A stretch of DNA of 25,776 nt from an uncultured Verrucomicrobia subdivision 3 bacterium (GTDB taxonomy: Bacteria > Verrucomicrobiota > Verrucomicrobiia > Limisphaerales > DASXHY01), in contig CALBZA010000052.1 of the NCBI GenBank assembly GCA_937890005.1, positions 1 through 25,776 on the forward strand. Reading direction: 5' to 3'. A program made the position numbers and the translations under genes. The notes under the pieces were generated by a model. It did no database searches, was not told where the DNA came from, and was given only the letters and a program-made list of their open reading frames with translations. Position 1 is the first letter of the stretch; each line of letters begins with the position of its first letter. Below, piece after piece: positions 13,709 through 20,626 of the stretch.

Positions 13709-13744
13709 GGGACCTTTTGGACCTTTCGGCGGCCAAAATAACCA

Positions 13745-13774
13745 TTGGCAATTGGAATGGCGTCGTGGTATATG
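13745..13774 (+). promoter_or_regulatory. Candidate sigma-70 promoter of the small basic protein gene
   Basis: TTGGCA (13745-13750, 5 of 6 consensus) and TATATG (13769-13774, 4 of 6) are 18 bp apart. Transcription would start near 13781, giving a leader of about 45 nt. A strong promoter and terminator pair around a short gene suggests high expression. Confidence 0.5.
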
Positions 13775-13825
13775 CAACGTCCGCTTTCGACTGGGAGCGG
13801 TTGAACGTTTAACGAATTTTGATTT

Positions 13826-13981
13826 ATGTCACAGCATCGTAGTCTTCGCGCGGCTGCCACTTTGGGCGGCAAACGGAATGTGCTCAAGCGCTTTGAGCGC
13901 ACGGAACTGCTCAAGAAGCGCGGCCAATGGAAAGACGGCGACCGGATTACCGGCCTCCGCAAGACCAAGCCGGAAGCCTGA
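13826..13981 (+). CDS. Chlamydiae/Verrucomicrobia small basic (ribosomal-protein-like) protein
   Basis: This 51-residue protein begins MSQHRSLRAAATLGGKRNVL, continues KRFERTELLKKRGQWKDGDR and ends in GLRKTKPEA. Lysine and arginine make up about a quarter of it. The MSQHRSL start and the KRNVLKRFER and RGQWK motifs match, from memory, a small basic protein family (TIGR04137) restricted to Chlamydiae and Verrucomicrobia and thought to be ribosome-associated. The gene stands alone, with a good promoter candidate upstream and a strong terminator 35 bp downstream, the layout of an abundant structural protein. It is easily missed by gene callers with a length cutoff. Its precise role is not established as far as I know. 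Confidence 0.92.
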   Translation: MSQHRSLRAAATLGGKRNVLKRFERTELLKKRGQWKDGDRITGLRKTKPEA

Positions 13982-14015
13982 TTTTTCCGGCAGAAGGTTG
14001 AAGCTTTGAAAACGT

Positions 14016-14048
14016 CGAAGCGGCCACTCAGTGGCTGCTTCGCGTTTT
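14016..14048 (+). terminator. Strong rho-independent terminator after the small basic protein
   Basis: A 12-bp stem pairs CGAAGCGGCCAC (14016-14027) with GTGGCTGCTTCG (14031-14042), with one G-T pair and a TCA loop, followed by CG and TTTT. It separates the small basic protein gene from the pseudouridine synthase gene starting at 14077. Confidence 0.85.
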
Positions 14049-14076
14049 ATGTTTCAACGTTTCAACTCTTATCCGT

Positions 14077-14784
14077 GTGACTGTCCGCCTCCAAAAATTC
14101 CTGGCCGATGCCGGCGTGGCTTCCCGCCGCGCCAGCGAGGAACTGATCACCTCCGGCAGGGTGGAGGTGAACGGCGAACTTGTCCGTCAACTGGGATCGA
14201 AGGTCAATCCGGACCGTGATCAGGTGACCGTGGATGGCAGGCAGGTGCGAGTGAAGCGCAAGTTGTACGTGGCGCTCAACAAGCCGCGTGGTTGTGTCTG
14301 TTCGCGCAAGGATGAGCACAACCGGCCGACCATCTATGAATTGTTGCCGAAGGAATGGAGCAACATTTATTCAGTCGGTCGATTGGATTACGACACCGAG
14401 GGATTGATTTTCCTGACGAATGACGGGGAGTTCTCGCTGCGCCTGACGCATCCGCGCTATGGCGTTCGGAAGAAGTATCTGGCGACGGTGGATGGTCGCA
14501 TTGATCCTGAGATTGTGGAGAAGTTCACGCGGGGCGTGTTTCATCAGGGCGAACGGTTGAAGGCGGAACGCGTGCGCATTGTTTCCTCCAGTCTGTCCCG
14601 CAGTGTGGTGGAACTGGAACTCGCCGAGGGAAAGAACCGTGAAGTGCGCCGCATGTTTGAATCGCAGGAGAAAACGGTGCGACGGCTGCAAAGGATTCAG
14701 ATTGGCAAAATCAAACTTGGCGAACTGAAGCCGGGCAAATGGCGGACATTGACAGAACCGGAGATTAAATCTCTACTTGGCTGA
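14077..14784 (+). CDS. rluB: Pseudouridine synthase, RluB/RsuA family
   Basis: The enzyme isomerises specific uridines in rRNA, in RluB's case in 23S rRNA near position 2605 (E. coli numbering). An N-terminal S4 RNA-binding domain (RLQKFLADAGVASRRASEEL to about residue 60) precedes the catalytic domain. The catalytic aspartate is in SVGRLDYDTEGLIFLTNDG. Downstream motifs KKYLATVDG, LAEGKNREVRRMF and RLQRIQIGKIKLG are typical. RluB, RluE and RsuA are close relatives and the exact target cannot be fixed here; length and S4 domain favour RluB. The start is GTG 14077, which gives the normal S4 beginning. It is followed after 3 bp by the SH3-domain gene, then folD, so these probably form an operon. 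Confidence 0.9.
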   Translation: MTVRLQKFLADAGVASRRASEELITSGRVEVNGELVRQLGSKVNPDRDQVTVDGRQVRVKRKLYVALNKPRGCVCSRKDEHNRPTIYELLPKEWSNIYSVGRLDYDTEGLIFLTNDGEFSLRLTHPRYGVRKKYLATVDGRIDPEIVEKFTRGVFHQGERLKAERVRIVSSSLSRSVVELELAEGKNREVRRMFESQEKTVRRLQRIQIGKIKLGELKPGKWRTLTEPEIKSLLG

Positions 14785-14787
14785 GCT

Positions 14788-15795
14788 ATGAACGTGAAAC
14801 TCTGGACGATTCTCGCGGCGACGATTTCAACCACTGCCCTTGCAGATCAGCCGCCGGTAGAGCCGACAAATTCTGGTTCATCATCGACTCCGGCACCCGC
14901 TCGCACTTCTGTGCGTTATAGCACCGCCGCGGATCTTCATTCCACACCGCTCACCGCGGGACCTGCTGTTGTTGTCGCCAACCGGGTCAATGTTCGTGGC
15001 CGCGCCGGGCTCATCGGAGAAGTGATCGGCAAGCTGTCCAACGGCGACACGGTGATGGTGATCGAGGAAGTTGCGCTCAAGAACTCGAAGCCCGACGAAC
15101 CGTCCGCATGGGCAAAAATCAGTCTGCCACCGAGCATCAAGGTCTGGGTGCACACGTCGTTCCTTGACCGCGAAAGCATGACGGTGAAAGCCACTCGACT
15201 GAACCTTCGCGGCGGTCCCGGCGAAAACTACAGCGTCCTTGGACGACTGGAGAAGGGCACTCCGGTTCGTGAAATTCAGACGAAAGGAGACTGGATGCAG
15301 ATTGAAGCTCCGGATTCCGCTTATGCATTCGTAGCCGCCCAGTATCTCAAGCAGGAACCTGCCCCGGTGATCGTTCAGAACACGCCGCCGCTTGAACTGG
15401 CTCCGGCCGAGACAGCGACAGTGACCGAAACGCCGGACGTGGCTCCCGGTGTGGAAGCTCCCGACACCACAGAGATTCCTGCGGCTGGAATGGCTGAATT
15501 CGAAACTGAAATCCCTATGGATGAAACCCCTGTCATTGAAGAGCCGTTGCCTCCGCGCATCGTTCAGCGGGAAGGAATCGTTCGTGGCACGGTGAGCATT
15601 CAGGCTCCCACGAAGTTCGCGCTCTACAATCCCGACAATCTGCGCGCGATCAATTATCTCTACACCTCTTCCACCAACCTCGATCTGAGCCGCTACAAAG
15701 GTCTGCGCATCATCGTGACCGGTGAGGAAGGCCTGGACGAGCGTTGGAAGAACACGCCAGTCATCACCATCCAGCAAATCCGCGTCATCGAGTAA
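14788..15795 (+). CDS. Secreted protein with two bacterial SH3 domains
   Basis: The 335-residue protein has a signal peptide (about 1-19, cleavage after ALA). An SH3b domain at about 58-128 contains VNVRGRAGLIGEVIGKL. A second at about 131-190 contains RLNLRGGPGENYSVLGRL and GDWMQIEAP. An acidic, proline/threonine-rich linker (about 195-262) leads to a C-terminal beta-rich domain (263-335) with GIVRGTVSIQAPTKFAL and LRIIVTGEEG. SH3b domains usually bind peptidoglycan or cell-wall peptides, so a periplasmic role near the wall is likely. The C-terminal domain resembles a small OB-like barrel, but I cannot name it. The gene begins 3 bp after rluB and its TAA directly abuts the folD ATG. Confidence 0.85.
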   Translation: MNVKLWTILAATISTTALADQPPVEPTNSGSSSTPAPARTSVRYSTAADLHSTPLTAGPAVVVANRVNVRGRAGLIGEVIGKLSNGDTVMVIEEVALKNSKPDEPSAWAKISLPPSIKVWVHTSFLDRESMTVKATRLNLRGGPGENYSVLGRLEKGTPVREIQTKGDWMQIEAPDSAYAFVAAQYLKQEPAPVIVQNTPPLELAPAETATVTETPDVAPGVEAPDTTEIPAAGMAEFETEIPMDETPVIEEPLPPRIVQREGIVRGTVSIQAPTKFALYNPDNLRAINYLYTSSTNLDLSRYKGLRIIVTGEEGLDERWKNTPVITIQQIRVIE

Positions 15796-16686
15796 ATGGA
15801 TTTGGGGAACCTTATCGACGGGAAAGCCATCGCGGCGCAGATTCAGAGTGAAGTCGCGCAACGTGTGGCAGCGCTGAAAACACGCGGTGTTCAGCCAGGA
15901 CTTGCCTTTGTGCGCGTGGGGGAAGATCCGGCGTCGAAGGTTTATGTCGGACGGAAGGAGAAGGCTTGTGCGGAACTGGGAATTTTTTCGGAAACCTTCG
16001 TTCTTCCCGAGGCAACATCTGAAGGCGACCTGCTCGCACTGATCGGCCGGCTCAATGCCGATTCACGCCTGCACGGAATTCTCGTTCAAGCGCCCCTCCC
16101 GAAACAGATTCGTGAAGCGGTGGTTTATTCCACGGTCGTGCCGCAAAAGGATGTGGACGGTTTTCATCCGATGAATGTGGGCAAGCTGATGCTTGGCGAC
16201 CCGACCGGATTTCATCCATGCACTCCGGCAGGCATTCGCGAATTGCTTGTCCGTTCTCAAGTGAAGACGAGCGGCGCGGAAGTGGTCGTGCTTGGCCGCG
16301 GGAACATTGTGGGAAAACCGATGGCCGCCATGCTGTGTCAGAAGGACAAGGGTGCCAACGCAACGGTTACCATCTGTCATTCTGGAACCGCCGATGTGAA
16401 GGTTCACTGCCGGCGCGCGGACATTGTCATCGCCGCAATCGGCGTGGCGGAGTTCGTGAAAGCCGACATGATCAAGCCCGGCGCTGTGGTGATTGACGTC
16501 GGAGTGAATCGCATTGCGGATACTGCATCGAAGACCGGTTCAAGACTGGTGGGCGACGTCGATTTCCGAAACGTCCAGCCGATTGCTGGAAAAATCACTC
16601 CGAATCCCGGAGGTGTGGGGCCAATGACCATCGCCATGCTGATGCAGAACACCGTGCGTGCGGCGGAAATGACTTTGATAAGTTGA
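15796..16686 (+). CDS. folD: Methylenetetrahydrofolate dehydrogenase/cyclohydrolase FolD
   Basis: FolD interconverts 5,10-methylene-, 5,10-methenyl- and 10-formyl-tetrahydrofolate, supplying one-carbon units for purine and formyl-methionine synthesis. The 296-residue protein has SKVYVGRKEKAC with the catalytic tyrosine/lysine pair, KDVDGFHPMNVG, HPCTPAGIRELL, the nucleotide loop LGRGNIVGKPMA and the final PGGVGPMTIAMLM. Two common signature positions differ: GRS is GRG and QLPLP is QAPLP, both likely tolerated. ATG 15796 directly follows the stop of the SH3 gene. FolD feeds the formyl donor used by PurH, encoded at the far end of this window. Confidence 0.97.
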   Translation: MDLGNLIDGKAIAAQIQSEVAQRVAALKTRGVQPGLAFVRVGEDPASKVYVGRKEKACAELGIFSETFVLPEATSEGDLLALIGRLNADSRLHGILVQAPLPKQIREAVVYSTVVPQKDVDGFHPMNVGKLMLGDPTGFHPCTPAGIRELLVRSQVKTSGAEVVVLGRGNIVGKPMAAMLCQKDKGANATVTICHSGTADVKVHCRRADIVIAAIGVAEFVKADMIKPGAVVIDVGVNRIADTASKTGSRLVGDVDFRNVQPIAGKITPNPGGVGPMTIAMLMQNTVRAAEMTLIS

Positions 16687-16765
16687 ACAGTTTGAGCTGT
16701 CTGAGTTTGCATTTGATGTGCTCAGACTCGCCGAAATAAAAATCCGAAAACCCGAACAAAACAGA

Positions 16766-17218
16766 ATGCAAGCCACCCGAATTTTGCCCGACCTTCAATG
16801 CTCGTTGCTCTGCGAAGAAATCCGGCAGGAAGTCACTGGAAATTTTTTCATCATCGGAGTCATCAATGTAATCCGAGTACCGCAGCTTCCCGTGGTCGCG
16901 CTCAAGCTGACCGTGATCAACCGCTGGACAGCTGGGATCGGGCAGTTCACTGAAACGGTTCGCCTCGTGGCTCCGGATCAAACGACCGTTCTGCGGAAGG
17001 GCGACGTGAAGTTCGCATTGCAGGACGCCAATACTGTCCCCGCGACAAACGTCACCGTCTTCGGTCAGGTGGAGTTCAAGACGCCTGGAAATTATTATGT
17101 GGAGGTTCTGGTTGATGACGTCATGAAACTCCGCTACCCCGTGCCGTTGATTGTGGTGCCGCCTCCGAATCAGCAGGCGCAGCAGGGACAACCTGCTCCC
17201 GGCGCTCCCACTGCCTGA
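16766..17218 (+). CDS. Hypothetical protein, DUF6941-like
   Basis: The product of 150 residues begins MQATRILPDLQCSLLCEEIR and continues EVTGNFFIIGVINVIRVPQLP. It is a soluble, mostly beta-strand protein, with GQVEFKTPGNYYVEVLVDD near the end of the fold and a glutamine/proline-rich tail (NQQAQQGQPAPGAP). From memory the opening segment matches DUF6941, a family of unknown function found in many bacteria; this needs a profile search. The GNYYVEVLVD segment resembles an immunoglobulin-like strand pair. ATG 16766 is preferred over 16718 because the family starts here. It lies 79 bp after folD and 70 bp before a membrane protein gene, all on the same strand. Confidence 0.7.
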   Translation: MQATRILPDLQCSLLCEEIRQEVTGNFFIIGVINVIRVPQLPVVALKLTVINRWTAGIGQFTETVRLVAPDQTTVLRKGDVKFALQDANTVPATNVTVFGQVEFKTPGNYYVEVLVDDVMKLRYPVPLIVVPPPNQQAQQGQPAPGAPTA

Positions 17219-17256
17219 GCGCGACATTTTTGGCCGGTCAGTATAGAATCGCCGTG

Positions 17257-17284
17257 CAGGGCTGCCGGCATTGCCAGCGCCCTG
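17257..17284 (+). promoter_or_regulatory. Hairpin immediately upstream of the membrane protein start
   Basis: CAGGGC (17257-17262) pairs with GCCCTG (17279-17284), extended inward by TG/CA across a small bulge. TATAGA at 17242-17247 could be a -10 box, placing the hairpin at the very 5' end of the message and 4 bp before ATG 17289. No convincing -35 was seen, so the promoter is weakly supported. Confidence 0.3.
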
Positions 17285-17288
17285 TGTT

Positions 17289-18158
17289 ATGAATTTCAAC
17301 TGGCTCAAGACAGACAAGGCCTGGCAGCCATTCACGTTTCGGGGTTGTTCCCGTTTCGCGGATTCCTCGTTCCCCCGGCTTTTTTTCTGGGAAAGTCTGC
17401 TCGCCGTGGTTACAGCCACGATTCTTGTCTGGTTTCTGGATCGGTGCTGGTTTCCAGTGATGGACCAGGCGTCTGCGAATTTTCCGGAGGTTGCGCACAT
17501 CCACAATGGTAGGCTCCTTCCCGAGTCGCTTTCCTCCGAGTCGCTAGCCGCGAACCGCTTTCTTGCGTTGTTGTTGGATCCGCATCATTCGGGCAAAGTT
17601 CGCGGCCCCGCTCACATTCAGATCGAGGCCGGGGCTGCCGGGCTGCGGTTTATTTCTCTTTTCGGACATGTCGATTGGCCTTACCCGGTCCGCACGGAGG
17701 AGATCGAAGTGCAACGGTCGGTTGTTGGGCCGTGGTGGGGCGCCTGGCGGGCACCGCTTCTGTGGATTGTTTTTGCTGGAACGTGTGTTGGCCTGATGAT
17801 CACGTGGTGGACGCTTTCGCTGATTTACCTTGTTCCGGCATGGCTGCTCGCGCGCTGTTGTGACCGGGATCTAAAATTCTTCCGGACCTGGAAGCTTTGC
17901 GCTGCGGCACTTCTTCCAGGAGCGCTTTGCATGATTGTGGGACTGATCCTCTATTCATTGGGAGCGATCGGGCTGATTGAAGTTCTTGCGATTCAAGTTG
18001 TGCACTGGGTTGTTGGAATTGTGTTTTGTTGGGGAGGTGTAATGCGCCGGCCGTTGGCATCGCAGGAGGCTTCTATGGAAAACCCATTTCATACAGAGAA
18101 CGAAGGTTCCGAAAAGCCTTCGAAATCTGAAAACCCATTTCGATCAACAGGCAATTAG
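17289..18158 (+). CDS. Hypothetical integral membrane protein
   Basis: I do not recognise a family. The 289-residue protein has an N-terminal membrane helix (about 33-53) and an extracytoplasmic segment of roughly 100 residues with a beta-like SIGH-type core around RGPAHIQIEAGAAGL. Four more hydrophobic stretches follow (about 153-178, 180-196, 205-228 and 230-252). The tail is hydrophilic and carries the short word ENPF twice, within MENPFHTENE and KSENPFRSTGN. The one-helix, large loop, then helix-bundle plan resembles Yip1-type or DUF1189-type membrane proteins in outline only. ATG 17289 is chosen over TTG 17271 because the latter lies inside the hairpin. It precedes the TPR/LysM lipoprotein gene by 56 bp on the same strand. 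Confidence 0.75.
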   Translation: MNFNWLKTDKAWQPFTFRGCSRFADSSFPRLFFWESLLAVVTATILVWFLDRCWFPVMDQASANFPEVAHIHNGRLLPESLSSESLAANRFLALLLDPHHSGKVRGPAHIQIEAGAAGLRFISLFGHVDWPYPVRTEEIEVQRSVVGPWWGAWRAPLLWIVFAGTCVGLMITWWTLSLIYLVPAWLLARCCDRDLKFFRTWKLCAAALLPGALCMIVGLILYSLGAIGLIEVLAIQVVHWVVGIVFCWGGVMRRPLASQEASMENPFHTENEGSEKPSKSENPFRSTGN

Positions 18159-18214
18159 CGTGTGCGGCCGAAGTCGTGTTGCACCCCATCGGTGCATCGT
18201 TTAGTTTCGCATCC

Positions 18215-19027
18215 ATGTCTGCCAAAGCGCGGCTCAACCAGGCCATTCTTGCTTTTTTGCTCATATTGAGCATGAGCGGCTGCGTGCCGGCCGGGCAGAG
18301 TGAACTCGATGAGGAGAGGGAATCTCACTTTCTTGCAGGGAAAAGGGCGATCAACACCTTGGATTATTCCGGCGCGATCGAGGAGTTCGAGAAAGCGATC
18401 GAAGCCAATCCACGCAATTCGAAAGCGCATCAGCAACTCGGCTGGTTGTACGAGGAAAAAGAATCTGACCCTGCTGCTGCTATCTACCATTACGAGAAAT
18501 ACCTTAAACTTCGTCCTGATTCGGACAATGCCGAAGTGATCCGTCAGCGCATTGTGAACTGCAAGCAGGACCTCGCCAAAACGGTTCTTCCTCTTCCCAT
18601 CACTCCCGGCATGCAGCGGCAGATCGAACAGTTGGTGGAAGAGAACAAGCGTTTGAAGGAGGAGAACGAACGCTGGAAAAATCATTTTGCTGCTTTGAGC
18701 CGGGCGGCAACGAACCAGCTCGCAACGGGAACAATTACTGGTGCGAGAAACCCGTCAACGGGCGTCGTGACTGTGCCGGTCACGAGCTACCGTTCGTCTC
18801 CTGCGACAAATGGAGCAGGGGTTGGTGCCAGTACCGTTCGCACGTGGACGCCACCTGCAACCGGTCCGCGGACCCACGTGGTTCAACCGGGAGAAACTGC
18901 TGCTGCAATAGCCCGGCGTTACAACGTCAGTCTGACGTCATTTCTGGCCGCAAACCCGTCACTTGAGCCAAGACGGATGCGGATCGGGCAGACCGTGGTG
19001 ATTCCGTCGGGGAGATCGCAACGCTGA
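18215..19027 (+). CDS. TPR and LysM-containing lipoprotein
   Basis: The 270-residue lipoprotein has a signal peptide ending in LSMSGC, with lipidated C23. Two TPR-like helical pairs follow (about 34-105, with AIEEFEKAIEANPRNSKAH and AAIYHYEKYLKLRPDS). A coiled coil comes next (about 135-162, IEQLVEENKRLKEENERW), then a serine/threonine-rich linker. A C-terminal LysM domain (about 222-266) contains HVVQPGETAAAIARRYNVS, FLAANPSLEP and RIGQTVVIPSG. LysM binds peptidoglycan glycan chains, so the protein probably tethers a membrane to the wall or scaffolds an envelope complex. ATG 18215 gives a clean signal peptide; GTG 18176 would add 13 unlikely residues. A T-poor hairpin (18180-18196) lies just upstream. 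Confidence 0.85.
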   Translation: MSAKARLNQAILAFLLILSMSGCVPAGQSELDEERESHFLAGKRAINTLDYSGAIEEFEKAIEANPRNSKAHQQLGWLYEEKESDPAAAIYHYEKYLKLRPDSDNAEVIRQRIVNCKQDLAKTVLPLPITPGMQRQIEQLVEENKRLKEENERWKNHFAALSRAATNQLATGTITGARNPSTGVVTVPVTSYRSSPATNGAGVGASTVRTWTPPATGPRTHVVQPGETAAAIARRYNVSLTSFLAANPSLEPRRMRIGQTVVIPSGRSQR

Positions 19028-19186
19028 AAATCGTTTTTCGCAGAAAAAAACTTGAACGGAAACGTCCGAATGTAGTCAATGGTTCAGCCGAAGGTATGGA
19101 CGAACTCAGAATGGCCAGTCCCGAAGTGAGCTCTCCTGATTGTGAGATGATCCGATCTGATTGTGATCCAAGGGAGGAAGAATCGG

Positions 19187-19216
19187 TTGACACCTTTACA
19201 GTGTTTCGGCTAAAAG
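19187..19216 (+). promoter_or_regulatory. Candidate promoter of the exopolysaccharide export block
   Basis: A perfect TTGACA (19187-19192) is followed after 18 bp by TAAAAG (19211-19216), or after 17 bp by CTAAAA. It lies within the 242-bp gap before the outer-membrane barrel gene and would give a leader of about 45 nt. The -10 box is poor. The rest of this gap (19028-19186) shows no gene that I can support. Confidence 0.4.
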
Positions 19217-19269
19217 GTTGCCGTTTTACTGTTGGCACTGCCTCTCGGGTGTAAACAAGCTAAATAACT

Positions 19270-20565
19270 ATGAATAAAATTGTTGCCTCAATCGGAATCG
19301 CCGCGGTGGGCGCCTCCGCACTTCAGAACGCCTGTGCACAGGACATGGGCAATCCGAACAAGCCTTGGAGCGTCACTGCCACGTTGCGCGGCTTTTACGA
19401 TGACAACCTCAATACGACCAGTAGCGACAGGCTTGAAACCTTTGGATTGGAAATCGCCCCGGGGCTGGGATTGGAGTGGTCGAACGACCAAACCACTCTG
19501 AGTGCTGGCTATCGCTTTTCGGGCAAGGTGTACGAAAATGTTTCCGGCCGGTTTGCTGACAAGTGGGATAAAACCCATGAATTCCGACTCGCTCTCGACC
19601 ATGCTTTCAACGAGCGCTATCGCCTCGGCCTCAGTGATTCTTTTGTGATCGGACAGGAGCCGGACCGCCTTCGTAATGAGAACAGTGCCTCTGCCGCTCC
19701 GATTCATATCTCCGGTGACAACATTCGCAACTACGCTTCAATTTATTTCAATGCAGAGTTGACGCCGACTTTTGGTGTCGAAGTGGGATACAACAATTCC
19801 TTCTTCGACTATGATGCCGAGTTTGACTCGGACATTCAGCCGTTCGGTGGCATTAGTCCAAGCAATTCAGGTCTTCTTGATCGCGTCGAGCATACCGGTT
19901 ATCTCGAAGGACAATTCCGTGTTCGCCCTACGACTCAGGTTCTCGCGGGATATCAGTTCGGTGTGGTTGATTACACGGGGGATGAGTTCATCCGGGGTTT
20001 TTGGGACGGTTCTGAGATTAATAACGGGGCAAAAAGTGATGTTCGCAACAGTCGATCGCACTATGGTTATGTTGGTGTGAATCACACCTTCACCCCCGAA
20101 CTCTCGGGCTCAATTCGGGGCGGTATCCAATACATCGACTTCTATAACGAAGAGGGTAATGCCGACGGGGTGAGCCCTTACGTTCAGGCGGTGCTGAATT
20201 ATTTCTATGCGCCGGAAAGCTTCGTCCGTGTTGGATTCACCCAACGTCGGTCTCCGATCTTCATCGCGAGTGCGCAGGACGCGGACACCTCGGTTGTCTT
20301 CGGCTCGGTGACGCATCGTATCACACCGTTCCTGTTTGCGACCTTCAGCGGCACATTCCAGAACTCCATCTACAATGCTGACAGCGACAGCGGCATTGAT
20401 GGAAAGACCCAGCAGTTCTATCAGCTTGGGTTGAACCTGGAGTATCGAATCTCCCGCTACCTGTCGGCTGAAGCCGGTTACAACTTTGATAGTTTGAACA
20501 GCGATGTGGGTGATCGCGATTATGACAGAAACAGGGTTTACATCGGTCTTATCGCAAGATATTAA
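19270..20565 (+). CDS. Outer-membrane beta-barrel protein of the exopolysaccharide block
   Basis: The 431-residue protein has a signal peptide (about 1-24, ACAQ end). It then consists almost entirely of alternating amphipathic strands with periodic aromatic residues, such as WSVTATLRGFYDDNLN, TTLSAGYRFSGKVYE, FGVEVGYNNSFFDYD and YLSAEAGYNFDSLN. It ends in YIGLIARY, a terminal aromatic residue as required by the barrel assembly machinery. The FYDDNLN opening and overall size match, from memory, the putative beta-barrel porin 2 group (PF10082) often found beside exopolysaccharide genes. It could be the outer-membrane exit or a surface anchor for the polymer. A G-rich hairpin terminator separates it from the kinase gene, so it may be made in excess over the genes behind it. 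Confidence 0.85.
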   Translation: MNKIVASIGIAAVGASALQNACAQDMGNPNKPWSVTATLRGFYDDNLNTTSSDRLETFGLEIAPGLGLEWSNDQTTLSAGYRFSGKVYENVSGRFADKWDKTHEFRLALDHAFNERYRLGLSDSFVIGQEPDRLRNENSASAAPIHISGDNIRNYASIYFNAELTPTFGVEVGYNNSFFDYDAEFDSDIQPFGGISPSNSGLLDRVEHTGYLEGQFRVRPTTQVLAGYQFGVVDYTGDEFIRGFWDGSEINNGAKSDVRNSRSHYGYVGVNHTFTPELSGSIRGGIQYIDFYNEEGNADGVSPYVQAVLNYFYAPESFVRVGFTQRRSPIFIASAQDADTSVVFGSVTHRITPFLFATFSGTFQNSIYNADSDSGIDGKTQQFYQLGLNLEYRISRYLSAEAGYNFDSLNSDVGDRDYDRNRVYIGLIARY

Positions 20566-20585
20566 TCTACCCTGAACGTTTATGT

Positions 20586-20621
20586 GGGGGGCGGATTCAT
20601 AACGACTCTGCCCCCCTTTTT
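20586..20621 (+). terminator. Rho-independent terminator between barrel and kinase genes
   Basis: GGGGGGC (20586-20592) pairs with GCCCCCC (20610-20616) across a 17-base loop and is followed by TTTTT (20617-20621). The kinase ATG follows only 5 bp later, so this is either a partial terminator setting expression ratios or a structure that also hides the kinase ribosome binding site. Confidence 0.75.
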
Positions 20622-20626
20622 GATTT

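Noticed and set aside
18180..18196. Perfect 6-bp hairpin TGCACC/GGTGCA between the membrane protein and LysM lipoprotein genes
   Set aside because: No clear T tract follows and the stem is short, so it was not called a terminator; it may be chance.
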